Origin: an uncultured Bacteroidota bacterium
GTDB taxonomy: Bacteria; Bacteroidota; Bacteroidia; Bacteroidales; F082
Direction of reading: 5' to 3'
DNA: 44,902 nucleotides
NCBI GenBank assembly: GCA_903891085.1
Contig: CAITDJ010000049.1
Location: 1-44,902, forward strand
Shown: one piece after another, positions 1-9,169 of the stretch
How positions within the stretch are numbered: position 1 is the first letter of the stretch
How the letters are laid out: the number at the start of each line of letters is the position of its first letter
Notes under the pieces: model-generated
Databases searched by the model: none
What the model was told of the DNA's origin: nothing
What the model saw: only the letters and a program-made list of their open reading frames with translations
Made by a program: the position numbers and the translations under genes

Positions 1-64
1 GCAATTGATCAAGCGCCTTGGCTTGCATTGCCTTGAATTCTTCTGATTTCATTCTTGTCTCCAT
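1..64 (-). mobile_element. N-terminus of probable IS256-like transposase (partial)
   Basis: An ATG at 64-62 on the minus strand opens a frame that runs off the left edge, giving 21 residues that begin METRMKSEEFKAMQAK. From memory this resembles the start of IS256/mutator-type transposases of Bacteroidota, but the fragment is too short for a secure family call. The context supports a mobile element: the neighbouring FISUMP gene stops abruptly about 30 bases away, and the sequence between (about 70-110) reads like an insertion-sequence end (TGTAAAATAAACTCTGTCT on the minus strand). The rest of the element and its other inverted repeat would lie outside the window. No strong ribosome binding site is visible. 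Confidence 0.45.
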
Positions 65-92
65 CTTAGTACAATTTTAATTGATTTTTGTA

Positions 93-1535
93 TTAGACAG
101 AGTTTATTTTACAGTCTCCCGGAAGACCGGTAAAACCACTTTCATTCGTGGCGCCGGTATTGGGAACATGCCAATAAATCGTTCCTGTACCTTTCATTTT
201 ACCACCTGCAATGGATTCACCACCTAAATATTCAGTTAACATCGTCCATTCTTCGTCTCTTGGTGTATGCCAGCCTGTTGGACAAAGTTTTCTGCTATCA
301 ACCACTGTATACCAATTATATAATGCACCATATATATCTCCATACCCTACTTTATCATTATTAAACCAGACGTACGCTCCGGTATTAAGGTTGGCCCATT
401 CAACAAAGTAAGTAACATTAGGAATCGAATCACCATTCGCATAATGTGTTACTTTTAGATTTTCAACCATCCATTTTTGCGATCCGATAACGACTGTTGT
501 GTAAACATTGCCATCAATGTCCGTCACAGTTTCAGATGTTGTAAAACTAACTTCGTTCCCATAACTTGTTCCAACGCTATTCGTTGCGTAAGCCCTGACA
601 TAGTAGGTTGTGTTCATTGAAAGTCCGGCAATACTGCTAATAAACGTCCCTGTTCCAATCCCATCGGAAGTATGATTGTCAGCAATTGTTGGATTTTCAA
701 TTGTACTCCAGCAAATACCGCGTTCGGTGACTGTTCCACCTCCATCGGAAACTACTTCACCGCCACCGATGGCCGATATTAGGGTGATTTCTGTAATAGG
801 TGAAGTAAATACTGTTGGAAGAGTAAGCATTGTTATAGGAAGCATCGAAAAAGTGTAAGCTTCACTACTTGCAGGATTGTCGTAAAGCACGTTTTCATGA
901 TAACCATCAATAAAAGCTGTATAACGAAGCAAATTTCCCAGATAAATAATAAATCCGGTTTCATCTGTAATTGATTTCAGAGTCTCAACCCCGTTTGCTA
1001 ATTCTCCATCATAAGTTATTTTCTCTTCTCCTGATGCCGGTGCAACACTCATTATTTTGATCGTCTTTGATATTGAATTGTAAAAAACACGCAAAAACAA
1101 TTGGTGGCTTGCTGTTGTTGATACGGAGAAAAGATGCCAGCCTTTCTCAAAATCATTTTGATATTCCGAAAGCTTATTTCCTTTATTGTCAAACACTTCC
1201 AGATTCAACAATCCCCTGTCTTTCAGATAGATTTTCACCATTGTTTTACCCTGAAATGGATTTGGTGTATTCTGCATCACCAAAAATGATTCCGATGGGC
1301 CAAAAGTGATTTCTTCTTGATTAACCCAGATTGCATCCAATGTTAACTCAAAATTTTCATCAAATAATGTTGTGTCGTAATCTAAGTTCACGTTATACAC
1401 ATTGAGGCTGTCAAAAATTAACGGGCTTTGTGTTAATGAATCTTTGGCATTGAACGTCAATGAAATAACTTCACGTTGGCTCCATCCGTAAAGCGATAAC
1501 AAATTAATAATGATGATTAACAGTGTTTTCTTCAT
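93..1535 (-). pseudogene. FISUMP-domain secreted surface protein, C-terminally truncated
   Basis: The ATG at 1535 is preferred over an upstream TTG at 1550 because it directly starts a signal peptide (MKKTLLIIIINLLSLYGWSQ). In order: a short beta-rich N-terminal region, a module at about residues 84-162 resembling a T9SS type A sorting domain (QNTPNPF, later LEVFDNKGNKL), a fibronectin-like repeat (GGGEVVSDGGGTVTERGICW to YVRAYATNSVGTSYG), then a FISUMP domain (VTDIDGNVYTTVVIGSQKWM, CPTGWHTPRDEEW). FISUMP domains normally continue after GFTxLPGG for about 60-70 residues with a WWSSTE-type motif. Here the frame leaves the family pattern after GFTGLPG, adds DCKINSV and stops. The added codons lie in what looks like the end of an insertion sequence. 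Family function is unknown; such proteins are usually secreted or surface exposed. Confidence 0.75.
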
Positions 1536-1753
1536 AGCAAAGAGCTTCAAATATTGAATTGTTGAATTTTTTGGATAAAGTTAAAATATATAATAATTAA
1601 AACCTGCATACTGTCATGCAAATTTGGACTTTAAATAACAAAATCAAATCCAAACTTAAGCGCACATCGCCTAAGTGATCATTATAACAGTTGCTAATAG
1701 ACATTAATCTGTGAATCTGTGGCTTTAATCAGTGCAATGTCCTCCGAAAATCG

Positions 1754-1761
1754 TACTTTTG
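1754..1761 (+). promoter_or_regulatory. Bacteroidota -7 box for the helicase gene
   Basis: TACTTTTG matches the TAnnTTTG -7 consensus of the Bacteroidota primary sigma factor and lies 19 bases before the GTG start. No convincing -33 TTG is seen at the expected distance, so this is supported by one element only. Confidence 0.45.
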
Positions 1762-1780
1762 TCCCAAAATTCTACTTATT

Positions 1781-4060
1781 GTGTCCGATTTACTTACCCA
1801 ACTTAACGATTCTCAGCGCGAAGCTGTAATACATACCAACGGCCCTGTAATGATCATCGCCGGTGCCGGCTCGGGTAAAACACGTGCCCTCACCTATCGC
1901 ATTGCTTATATGCTCGAAAAAGGTGTGGATCCTTTTTCAGTACTCGCACTCACTTTTACCAACAAAGCAGCCAAAGAGATGAAAGGCCGTATTATGGAGC
2001 TCGTTGGCAACGAAAAAGGACGCAATGTGTGGATGGGGACTTTTCACTCCATTTTTGCGCGTATGTTGCGTGTTGAAGGTCATTTGTTGGGTTACCCGCA
2101 AAATTTCACGATCTACGACTCCGACGATTCGAAACGGCTGATAAAATCTATCATCAACGAATTAAGTCTCGATGCCAAAACCTATTCGCCATCTTATGTG
2201 TTGCACCGTATCTCGGGTGCCAAATCGAATCTCTTCTCAGCCCAGGATTATTGCAACAATACCGACATCACCAATGCCGATTTCAGTGCCGGCAAACCAA
2301 TGGTAGGCGAGATTTTCAAAATGTACAACACCCGTCTGAAAAGGGCAGACGCCATGGATTTTGACGATTTATTATTCAATACCAATGTGTTGCTGCGCGA
2401 TTATCCTGAAGTCCTTTATAAATACCAGCACAAATTCAAATATGTGTTGGTGGATGAGTACCAGGACACCAATTATGCCCAATATCTCATTATCAAGCGC
2501 ATCGCGGCACTCAACGAAAATATTTGCGTTGTTGGTGACGATGCCCAAAGTATTTATTCGTTTCGCGGAGCCAATATTCAAAATATCCTGAATTTTAAAA
2601 TCGATTATCCTGATAACCAGTTGTTCCGCCTGGAACAAAACTACCGGTCCACCAAAACCATTGTCAATGCGGCCAATGGTGTGATCGCCCAAAACAAGGA
2701 CCAGATAAAGAAAACCGTCTGGACTGACAAGGAGAACGGCGAACTGATTACTTTATTGCGTGCTTCGTCCGACAACGAAGAAGGTACGCTGGTGGCAAAC
2801 TCCATTTTTGGTTATAAGATGTCGAAACAACTGCCAAACAGCAGTTTCGCCATTCTTTACCGCACCAATGCACAATCACGATCGATGGAAGAAGCACTGC
2901 GCCGTCAGGGTATTCCGTATAAAATTTATGGTGGTCTTTCTTTTTACAGCCGCAAGGAAGTGAAAGATTTACTCGGCTATTTCAGGCTGGTGATTAATCA
3001 CAACGATGAAGAAGCCTTGCTGCGCATCATCAACTATCCGGCGCGTGGCATCGGTAAAACGACCGTCGAACGGCTACAGGTGATTGCCAATGAACAAAAC
3101 CGAAGCATTTGGGAACTCATTTCACAGCCAATGGCGCTTCAGGAGGAGTTCAATAAAGGCGTCATCATCAAACTTGATGATTTTGCAACCAAAATCAAAA
3201 GTTTTTCGGTTCAGTTAAAAACCAAAACTGCATTCGAACTCGCGCGGCACATCACCACATCTGTGGCACTCATCGCCGATTTAAAGGAAGATGACAGTCC
3301 TGAAGGCGTGCAGCGTATCGAAAACGTGGAGAGTTTACTGAACGCTATCATGGAATATTCGGAAAAAGAGCCCGAGGTAGATATTGAAACAGGTGAAGCC
3401 ATCAAAGAAAACACCCTCACCGGATTTATGCAGGATGTGGCCCTGCTCACCGATGCCGACAATGACAAAGAAGAGAATGCTGACCGGGTGGTGCTAATGA
3501 CCATCCATGCTGCCAAGGGTCTCGAATTTCCATATGTTTATATAGTAGGTGTCGAAGAAAATCTTTTCCCTTCGGTTCAATCACTTGGCACACGCGCCGA
3601 ACTGGAAGAAGAGCGGCGTTTGTTTTATGTTGCCATCACCCGCGCCGAGCAGAAACTTACCATCAGTTATGCTGAGAGTCGGTTCAGGTGGGGCACACCC
3701 ACACTTTGTGAACCCAGTCGTTTTATCGAAGAAATTGATACCGGTTTTATTGAACAACCCAGAAAAAAAATCGCATTTCAGGCCAACAAACCTTATTCAA
3801 TACCTCAGACACCAAAGCTTGCCAAAAATCTGAAAAAGCTTGAGATTGAACCGGCCTCTTCAGCCGAACCTTTCGAATACTCTGAATCAGATAAACTTGT
3901 GACAGGAATGACCGTATTGCATCAGAAATTTGGACAGGGCAAGGTTGTTGAGATTGAAGGGACCGGTGCAAACAAGAAGGCAACTGTTGCCTTTGCGGCA
4001 GTCGGAAATAAGCAGCTCATTCTTAAGTTTGCCAAACTGAGAATTATCAACGAGAATTAA
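1781..4060 (+). CDS. uvrD: UvrD/PcrA-type 3'-5' DNA helicase
   Basis: Superfamily 1A ATP-dependent helicase for nucleotide excision and mismatch repair and for displacing RecA or stalled polymerases. At 759 residues it has the usual UvrD/PcrA length. Visible motifs: Q-motif region LNDSQREAV, Walker A AGAGSGKT (residues 27-34), motif Ia TFTNKAAKEM, Walker B VDEYQD with D225-E226, motif III GDDAQSIYSFRGA, motif IV QNYRST, motif V TIHAAKGLEFPYV and motif VI EERRLFYVAITRA. The C-terminus (GMTVLHQKFGQGKVVEIEG) is the Tudor-like tail that PcrA/UvrD use to contact RNA polymerase. The start is GTG, directly before the conserved LLTQLNDSQREAV. Whether it should be called uvrD or pcrA cannot be decided from sequence. 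Confidence 0.95.
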   Translation: MSDLLTQLNDSQREAVIHTNGPVMIIAGAGSGKTRALTYRIAYMLEKGVDPFSVLALTFTNKAAKEMKGRIMELVGNEKGRNVWMGTFHSIFARMLRVEGHLLGYPQNFTIYDSDDSKRLIKSIINELSLDAKTYSPSYVLHRISGAKSNLFSAQDYCNNTDITNADFSAGKPMVGEIFKMYNTRLKRADAMDFDDLLFNTNVLLRDYPEVLYKYQHKFKYVLVDEYQDTNYAQYLIIKRIAALNENICVVGDDAQSIYSFRGANIQNILNFKIDYPDNQLFRLEQNYRSTKTIVNAANGVIAQNKDQIKKTVWTDKENGELITLLRASSDNEEGTLVANSIFGYKMSKQLPNSSFAILYRTNAQSRSMEEALRRQGIPYKIYGGLSFYSRKEVKDLLGYFRLVINHNDEEALLRIINYPARGIGKTTVERLQVIANEQNRSIWELISQPMALQEEFNKGVIIKLDDFATKIKSFSVQLKTKTAFELARHITTSVALIADLKEDDSPEGVQRIENVESLLNAIMEYSEKEPEVDIETGEAIKENTLTGFMQDVALLTDADNDKEENADRVVLMTIHAAKGLEFPYVYIVGVEENLFPSVQSLGTRAELEEERRLFYVAITRAEQKLTISYAESRFRWGTPTLCEPSRFIEEIDTGFIEQPRKKIAFQANKPYSIPQTPKLAKNLKKLEIEPASSAEPFEYSESDKLVTGMTVLHQKFGQGKVVEIEGTGANKKATVAFAAVGNKQLILKFAKLRIINEN

Positions 4061-4070
4061 ACAAATTATT

Positions 4071-4078
4071 TACTTTTG
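4071..4078 (+). promoter_or_regulatory. Candidate -7 box upstream of the DUF4290 gene
   Basis: TACTTTTG fits TAnnTTTG, 10 bases after the helicase stop codon and 99 bases before the ATG at 4178. No clear -33 TTG. If used, the transcript has a leader of about 90 bases. Confidence 0.4.
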
Positions 4079-4177
4079 CATTCTGATTAAAAAATTATTG
4101 CTTACCCGATGTGTTTCATGAGTTGGTAATTGAATTACCGAAACCCAAAAAGACACTACACAAAATACCTTTATATT

Positions 4178-4828
4178 ATGGATTACAATACAACGCGCAG
4201 TCTGATGATCATTCCCGAATATGGCAGAAATGTTCAGAATATGATTGAATTATTGCCAACTATCGAAGACAGGCAAAAGCGCACAAAGGCAGCCTATTTT
4301 ATCATCAATGTGATGGCACAGTTGAGTGTTCAGAAAGATTCAGCCGATTTTAAACAGAAATTATGGGATCACCTCCACATCATTTCCCGTTTTACCCTCG
4401 ATATCGACAGCCCGTTTCCGGCGCCTTCCATCGAGAAACTGAAACGTAAACCAAACCAGATCAGATACAGCACAAACCGGATCAGATATGGACACTACGG
4501 TCAGCATGTGTACAATATGATTCAGAAAGCCATCGAATTCGAAGAAGGTGAAGAAAAAGAAGCCATTGTCAACGCATTGGCCAATTATATGAAAAAATCA
4601 TACCTCACCTGGAACCGCGATTCGGTAAACGACGGCACAATCGCAGCAAATCTTGAGGAATTGTCAAAAGGCAGGCTTACATTGACTGACGAAACAAAAC
4701 TGACTCCGACCAATGAGATTCTGGCCAGAAACAATATTACTGCTTCGAGTTTCATTAAAAAGAAAAAATTCGTTCCACGCAGGGACAATACCGGATTTCA
4801 AAAAAAAGGTCCACGCTTCAGTAAATAG
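4178..4828 (+). CDS. DUF4290 domain protein
   Basis: Uncharacterised protein conserved across Bacteroidota. The frame is open upstream to a TTG at 4130, but the family begins MDYNTTRSLMIIPEYGRNVQ, so the ATG at 4178 is chosen (216 residues). The body is predominantly helical, with no signal peptide or membrane segment, so it is probably cytoplasmic. The last 25 residues are strongly basic (KKKKFVPRRD and QKKGPRFSK), as in nucleic-acid-binding tails, but that is inference. From memory, this gene directly before murA is a recurrent arrangement in the phylum. No catalytic residues can be pointed to. Confidence 0.85.
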   Translation: MDYNTTRSLMIIPEYGRNVQNMIELLPTIEDRQKRTKAAYFIINVMAQLSVQKDSADFKQKLWDHLHIISRFTLDIDSPFPAPSIEKLKRKPNQIRYSTNRIRYGHYGQHVYNMIQKAIEFEEGEEKEAIVNALANYMKKSYLTWNRDSVNDGTIAANLEELSKGRLTLTDETKLTPTNEILARNNITASSFIKKKKFVPRRDNTGFQKKGPRFSK

Positions 4829-4990
4829 AAAGGATTGAACCGGCCATTCCTGATTTTGCTGATTAACAGCATTTAATCAACGCAACAGGACGCATTCGCA
4901 CATTCAAAACACACCTGAAACTGGCTGATAATTTGTTTCACGATTTTTATTGTAAATAGTTTTAATTTCGGTCAATCAAAACCGTGTATT

Positions 4991-6301
4991 ATGGGTTCAT
5001 TTAAAATTATCGGAGGAAAACAATTATCCGGTGAAATTACACCACAAGGCGCTAAAAATGAAGCACTTCAAATACTTTGCGCCACCTTGCTTACACCCGA
5101 AAAGATTGAATTATTCAATCTTCCCGACATCAGCGATGTAAATAACCTGATTGATTTATTGACCGGTTTGGGTGTAAAATGCAACCGGCATGATCGCGGT
5201 CATATCACCCTTCAGGCAGATCACATCAATTTGGAATACCTGAAAAGTAAAGAATTTCGTAAAAAAGCAAGCAGTTTGCGCGGAAGTATCATGATACTTG
5301 GCCCATTGATGGCAAGGTTCGGTCACGCTTTTTTACCACATCCGGGCGGAGATAAAATAGGCAGACGAAGGCTCGACACCCATTTCATCGGACTACAAAA
5401 ACTTGGTGTTGAATTTGAAACCAACGAAGAAGATAATTTGTATTCCTTCACCACCAAAAACGGCCTTCAGGGCGCCTATATGCTGCTGGATGAAGCTTCA
5501 GTGACAGGTACAGCAAACATCGTTATGGCCGCGGTACTGGCCAAAGGCACCACCACAATTTTCAATGCCGCCTGCGAACCGTATCTGGTACAACTTTGTA
5601 ATATGTTGAGCCGGATGGGTGCCAACATCGGAGGGATTGGTTCGAACCTACTTACAATTCAAGGTGTTACATCTTTAAGCGGCACCCAACACACCATGCT
5701 CTCCGATATGATCGAAGTGGGCAGTTTCATTGGTCTGGCCGCCATGACCGGTTCCGATATCACAATAAAAAATGCCGGAATTGCACAACTTGGATTAATA
5801 CCTGAAGTGTTTAAAAAATTGGGCATCCAATTGCAGATACAAGGCGATGATATCCATATTCCGGCCCAGGAACACTACGAAGTGGAGACATTCATGGACG
5901 GAGGAATCATGACCATTGCTGATGCACCCTGGCCGGGTTTCACTCCCGATTTGATCAGTATTATACTTGTTGTGGCTACGCAGGCAAAAGGAACCGTGCT
6001 GATTCATCAGAAAATGTTCGAAAGCCGCTTATACTTCACTGACAAACTGATCGATATGGGGGCCCAGATCATCCTCTGCGATCCGCACCGAGCCACAGTT
6101 ATCGGACTTGATCATCAACATATTTTACGAGGTATTAGGATGAGTTCGCCTGACATCAGGGCGGGCGTCGCCTTGCTTATCGCAGCCTTATCGGCAAAAG
6201 GAACCAGTATTATCGACAATATCGAGCAAATCGACAGGGGCTATCAGCACATTGATCTACGGCTACAGCAACTCGGAGCTTCAATCGAAAGGATTGAGTA
6301 A
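4991..6301 (+). CDS. murA: UDP-N-acetylglucosamine 1-carboxyvinyltransferase MurA
   Basis: Catalyses the first committed step of peptidoglycan synthesis, transferring enolpyruvate from PEP to UDP-GlcNAc in the cytoplasm. The 436 residues match the family. Lys22-Asn23 in GAKNEALQ are the conserved substrate-binding pair, RGSIMILGPLMARFG precedes the active-site loop, and PGFTPDL holds the conserved aspartate. The loop cysteine (Cys115 in E. coli, PGGCAIG) is replaced by Asp121 in PGGDKIG; a natural Asp here is known from mycobacterial and some other MurA enzymes and is linked to fosfomycin insensitivity. Sits between DUF4290 and grpE on the same strand. The second wall gene of the window, murB, is far away at 33140. 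Confidence 0.95.
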   Translation: MGSFKIIGGKQLSGEITPQGAKNEALQILCATLLTPEKIELFNLPDISDVNNLIDLLTGLGVKCNRHDRGHITLQADHINLEYLKSKEFRKKASSLRGSIMILGPLMARFGHAFLPHPGGDKIGRRRLDTHFIGLQKLGVEFETNEEDNLYSFTTKNGLQGAYMLLDEASVTGTANIVMAAVLAKGTTTIFNAACEPYLVQLCNMLSRMGANIGGIGSNLLTIQGVTSLSGTQHTMLSDMIEVGSFIGLAAMTGSDITIKNAGIAQLGLIPEVFKKLGIQLQIQGDDIHIPAQEHYEVETFMDGGIMTIADAPWPGFTPDLISIILVVATQAKGTVLIHQKMFESRLYFTDKLIDMGAQIILCDPHRATVIGLDHQHILRGIRMSSPDIRAGVALLIAALSAKGTSIIDNIEQIDRGYQHIDLRLQQLGASIERIE

Positions 6302-6384
6302 ATTCTGATTTTCTGTCAATTTGTCAACAAAACGCCTGATGGCAATAAATTTGATAGGCAGATGAAGAACTATAAGGAAATACC

Positions 6385-6978
6385 ATGGAAGAAAATACAA
6401 AAGAAACCCATTCTGCTGATAAAAATGACTATGAAGATGTTCATTTTGAAGATAATAACTTAAACGAAACGGATAAATCGAAAGGTGTGAAAGATAAAAA
6501 AAAGGTAAAAAAAGAGGCAAAACTTGACGAGGAATTACTCGAGTGCAAGCAAAAAGTTGAAGATATCAATGACAAATACCTTCGGCTTTTTTCAGATTTT
6601 GACAATTTCAGAAAACGAAAGTCAACCGAAATACTTGAAATAAGAAAAACCGCTGCTGAAGACCTTATTCTTAGCTTACTCTCTATCGTGGATGATTTTG
6701 AAAGAGCCTTTGATCATTTGCCTGCCGACAATGAAAAAGACGCTTTTCAGGAAGGTATCATGCTGATTTACAATAAATTGTTAAGTTCATTGAAGCAACA
6801 GGGACTCGAAGAAATTCAGGCGCAAAATCTTCCGTTTAATACTGATTATCACGAAGCCATTACCAATATCCCTGTCGAAGATGAAAACATGAAAGGCAAG
6901 GTATTCGATGTTACACAAAAAGGATATACACTAAATGGGAAGGTAATCAGGTTTTCGAAAGTGGTTGTTGGTAGCTAG
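6385..6978 (+). CDS. grpE: Nucleotide exchange factor GrpE
   Basis: Releases ADP from DnaK in the Hsp70 folding cycle. 197 residues, of which about the first 55 are a charged, disordered Lys/Glu/Asp-rich tail. The long dimerisation helix then contains the core motif DKYLRLFSDFDNFRKRKS, and the C-terminal beta domain ends VIRFSKVVVGS with the family pattern. ATG at 6385, with a purine-rich AAGGAAA nine bases ahead. dnaJ follows 101 bases downstream; dnaK is not in the window. Confidence 0.95.
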   Translation: MEENTKETHSADKNDYEDVHFEDNNLNETDKSKGVKDKKKVKKEAKLDEELLECKQKVEDINDKYLRLFSDFDNFRKRKSTEILEIRKTAAEDLILSLLSIVDDFERAFDHLPADNEKDAFQEGIMLIYNKLLSSLKQQGLEEIQAQNLPFNTDYHEAITNIPVEDENMKGKVFDVTQKGYTLNGKVIRFSKVVVGS

Positions 6979-7079
6979 AAATCTGCCTGGCATTACGACG
7001 CCAAAAGGCCAGTTACTATCAACCAGAAACCAGTTATGCTTGAATTAATTTTGATCCAAAAAAACTATAAATCACCGAA

Positions 7080-8222
7080 ATGACCAAAAGAGATTATTAC
7101 GAAATACTTGAAATTGACCGAAACGCTTCCGAAACCGAGATCAAAAAAGCATATCGCAAGCAGGCTATCAGGTTTCATCCGGATAAAAACCCGCATGATC
7201 ATACTGCCGAAGATAAATTTAAAGAAGCGGCCGAAGCCTACGAAATTTTAAGCAATCCAGACAAACGCGCCAGGTACGATCGTTACGGTCATCAGGGTGT
7301 AGGAGGTGCTTCCGGCGGAGGATTCAGCGGGGGTGGCATGTCGATGGATGATATATTCAGTCAGTTTGGTGACATCTTTGGCGGAGCATTTGGCGGCGGT
7401 TTCGGCGGACAGACACGTGGTCGCAGGGTAAACAAAGGTTCGAACCTGCGCGTAAAAGTTAAATTAAACCTTCACGATATCGCCCATGGTGTTGAGAAAA
7501 AAATCAAGGTAAATAAATACGTTTCATGTAGTTATTGCAATGGCAGTGGAGCCGAAAACGGAGGTTCCTACACCACCTGTTCCACTTGTCGCGGTGCCGG
7601 GCAGGTGACAAGAGTTACCAATACTTTCCTCGGACAAATGCAAACAAGTTCAACCTGTCCTACCTGCGGTGGCGATGGAAAGATAATTACAAAAAAATGT
7701 GTCCATTGTCAGGGAAATGGAGTGGTTCAGGAAGAAGAAATCATTCCGTTGAATATTCCTGCAGGCGTTGCCGATGGCATGCAGCTTTCGGTAAGTGGCA
7801 AAGGAAATGCCGGTGCCCGTGGCGGTATTCCGGGCGATATGATCGTTTTGATCGAAGAAGAACATCATACTGATTTGGTTAGAGATGGTAACAATTTGAT
7901 TTACAATTTGTTTATTAGCTTTACCGATGCAGCACTCGGAATAAAACTTGAGGTTCCCACGGTGGACGGAAAAGTAAGGATAACCATTGAACCAGGCACC
8001 CAATCAGGAAAAGTCCTTCGGCTAAAAGGCAAAGGCTTGCCTTCGGTAAATGAATATGGAACAGGTGATTTGCTGGTGAATATCAATGTTTGGGTTCCTA
8101 AAAAACTCTCGAATGAAGAAAAAATAATGCTCGAAAAACTTTCTTCTTCACCCAATTTCAAACCCAATCCCACAAGTTCTGAACGGAATTTTTCGGAACG
8201 ACTCAGAGATTTATTCAATTAA
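7080..8222 (+). CDS. dnaJ: Chaperone DnaJ
   Basis: Type I J-protein that delivers substrates to DnaK and stimulates its ATPase. 380 residues with the full architecture: J domain with HPD at residues 33-35, a Gly/Phe-rich linker (about residues 75-115) with many GGG and FGG repeats, a zinc domain starting at Cys150 with four CxxCxGxG repeats ([32 protein letters not shown]), and two beta-rich client-binding domains, including [22 protein letters not shown]. Follows grpE, and the ABC transporter gene starts 15 bases after its stop, so the four genes 6385-10483 may be co-transcribed. No CIRCE-type heat-shock operator was recognised upstream. Confidence 0.96.
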   Translation: MTKRDYYEILEIDRNASETEIKKAYRKQAIRFHPDKNPHDHTAEDKFKEAAEAYEILSNPDKRARYDRYGHQGVGGASGGGFSGGGMSMDDIFSQFGDIFGGAFGGGFGGQTRGRRVNKGSNLRVKVKLNLHDIAHGVEKKIKVNKYVSCSYCNGSGAENGGSYTTCSTCRGAGQVTRVTNTFLGQMQTSSTCPTCGGDGKIITKKCVHCQGNGVVQEEEIIPLNIPAGVADGMQLSVSGKGNAGARGGIPGDMIVLIEEEHHTDLVRDGNNLIYNLFISFTDAALGIKLEVPTVDGKVRITIEPGTQSGKVLRLKGKGLPSVNEYGTGDLLVNINVWVPKKLSNEEKIMLEKLSSSPNFKPNPTSSERNFSERLRDLFN

Positions 8223-8236
8223 ACAAGTCCTTCAAA

Positions 8237-9166
8237 GTGCAATTTATTCATATTCAGCATGTAACAAAAGCCTACGCCAATCACCTGGCGCTCGATAAAG
8301 TTTCCCTTTCGGTCCCAAAACAAACAATTTATGGGTTGCTTGGACCGAATGGCGCCGGAAAAACTTCACTTATCCGCATCATCAATCAGATCACAGCACC
8401 CGATTCGGGTGAGGTTTTTATTGATGGTGAAAAACTCCAGCCCAAGCATATTGCCCATATCGGTTATCTACCTGAAGAACGCGGACTGTATAAAAAAATG
8501 AAAGTGGGTGAACAGGCCATTTACCTGGCTCAGCTAAAAGGAGTTGATAAAAAAATTGCTGAAAAACGGTTGAAATTATGGTTCGAACGTTTTGAAATCA
8601 CCGGTTGGTGGAACCGAAAGGTGGAAGAACTGAGCAAGGGGATGCAACAAAAAATACAGTTTGTTGTGACAGTCATTCACGAACCCAAATTACTCATATT
8701 CGACGAGCCTTTCAGCGGTTTCGACCCTATCAATGTAAATATCCTAAAGGAGGAAATTTTGCGTTTACGCGAGGAAGGGGCAACCATCATTTTCTCGACC
8801 CACAATATGTCGTCGGTGGAAGAACTTTGTGACAATATCGCCCTGATCGATAACGGTATTAAAATTCTTGAAGGCAGCGTAAAAGAAATCAAACAGCAAT
8901 ACCGGACAAATACCTTTGAAGTGCATCTGACGGGTGTTTCAGGTGGATTTGAAGGACCGCTGCCAAATGGATTTCAATTGATTACGAAAACCATGTTAAG
9001 CCCTGACGAAATCAGTGCTTCAATCCGCTGCGAACAGCATGTGAAAGCCAACGATCTGCTGGAGTTTCTGATGCCTTATGGCCAGATTGTCTCTTACAAA
9101 GAGGTGCTACCCTCAATGCATGATATTTTTATTCAACAAATTGAATCACAGAAGAATAAAAATTAA
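8237..9166 (+). CDS. ABC-2 exporter ATP-binding subunit (NatA-like)
   Basis: ATPase of an ABC-2 export system. Walker A is G36-PNGAGKT, the signature is LSKGMQQK (from Leu132), Walker B is LLIFDEP with D156-E157, and the H-loop is in IIFSTHNMSS. The C-terminal ~100 residues form the extra domain common in NatA/CcmA-type ATPases. Start is GTG at 8237, before FIHIQHVTKAYANH. The permease gene follows after 3 bases, so the two are certainly a pair. The substrate is unknown; NatAB in Bacillus exports sodium, but this subfamily is broad. Confidence 0.9.
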   Translation: MQFIHIQHVTKAYANHLALDKVSLSVPKQTIYGLLGPNGAGKTSLIRIINQITAPDSGEVFIDGEKLQPKHIAHIGYLPEERGLYKKMKVGEQAIYLAQLKGVDKKIAEKRLKLWFERFEITGWWNRKVEELSKGMQQKIQFVVTVIHEPKLLIFDEPFSGFDPINVNILKEEILRLREEGATIIFSTHNMSSVEELCDNIALIDNGIKILEGSVKEIKQQYRTNTFEVHLTGVSGGFEGPLPNGFQLITKTMLSPDEISASIRCEQHVKANDLLEFLMPYGQIVSYKEVLPSMHDIFIQQIESQKNKN

Positions 9167-9169
9167 AGT

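Noticed and set aside
4490..5000. Possible small RNA or tRNA between the DUF4290 and murA genes
   Set aside because: The 162-base gap shows no cloverleaf, no T-loop-like GTTCRA in a stem and no clear terminator.
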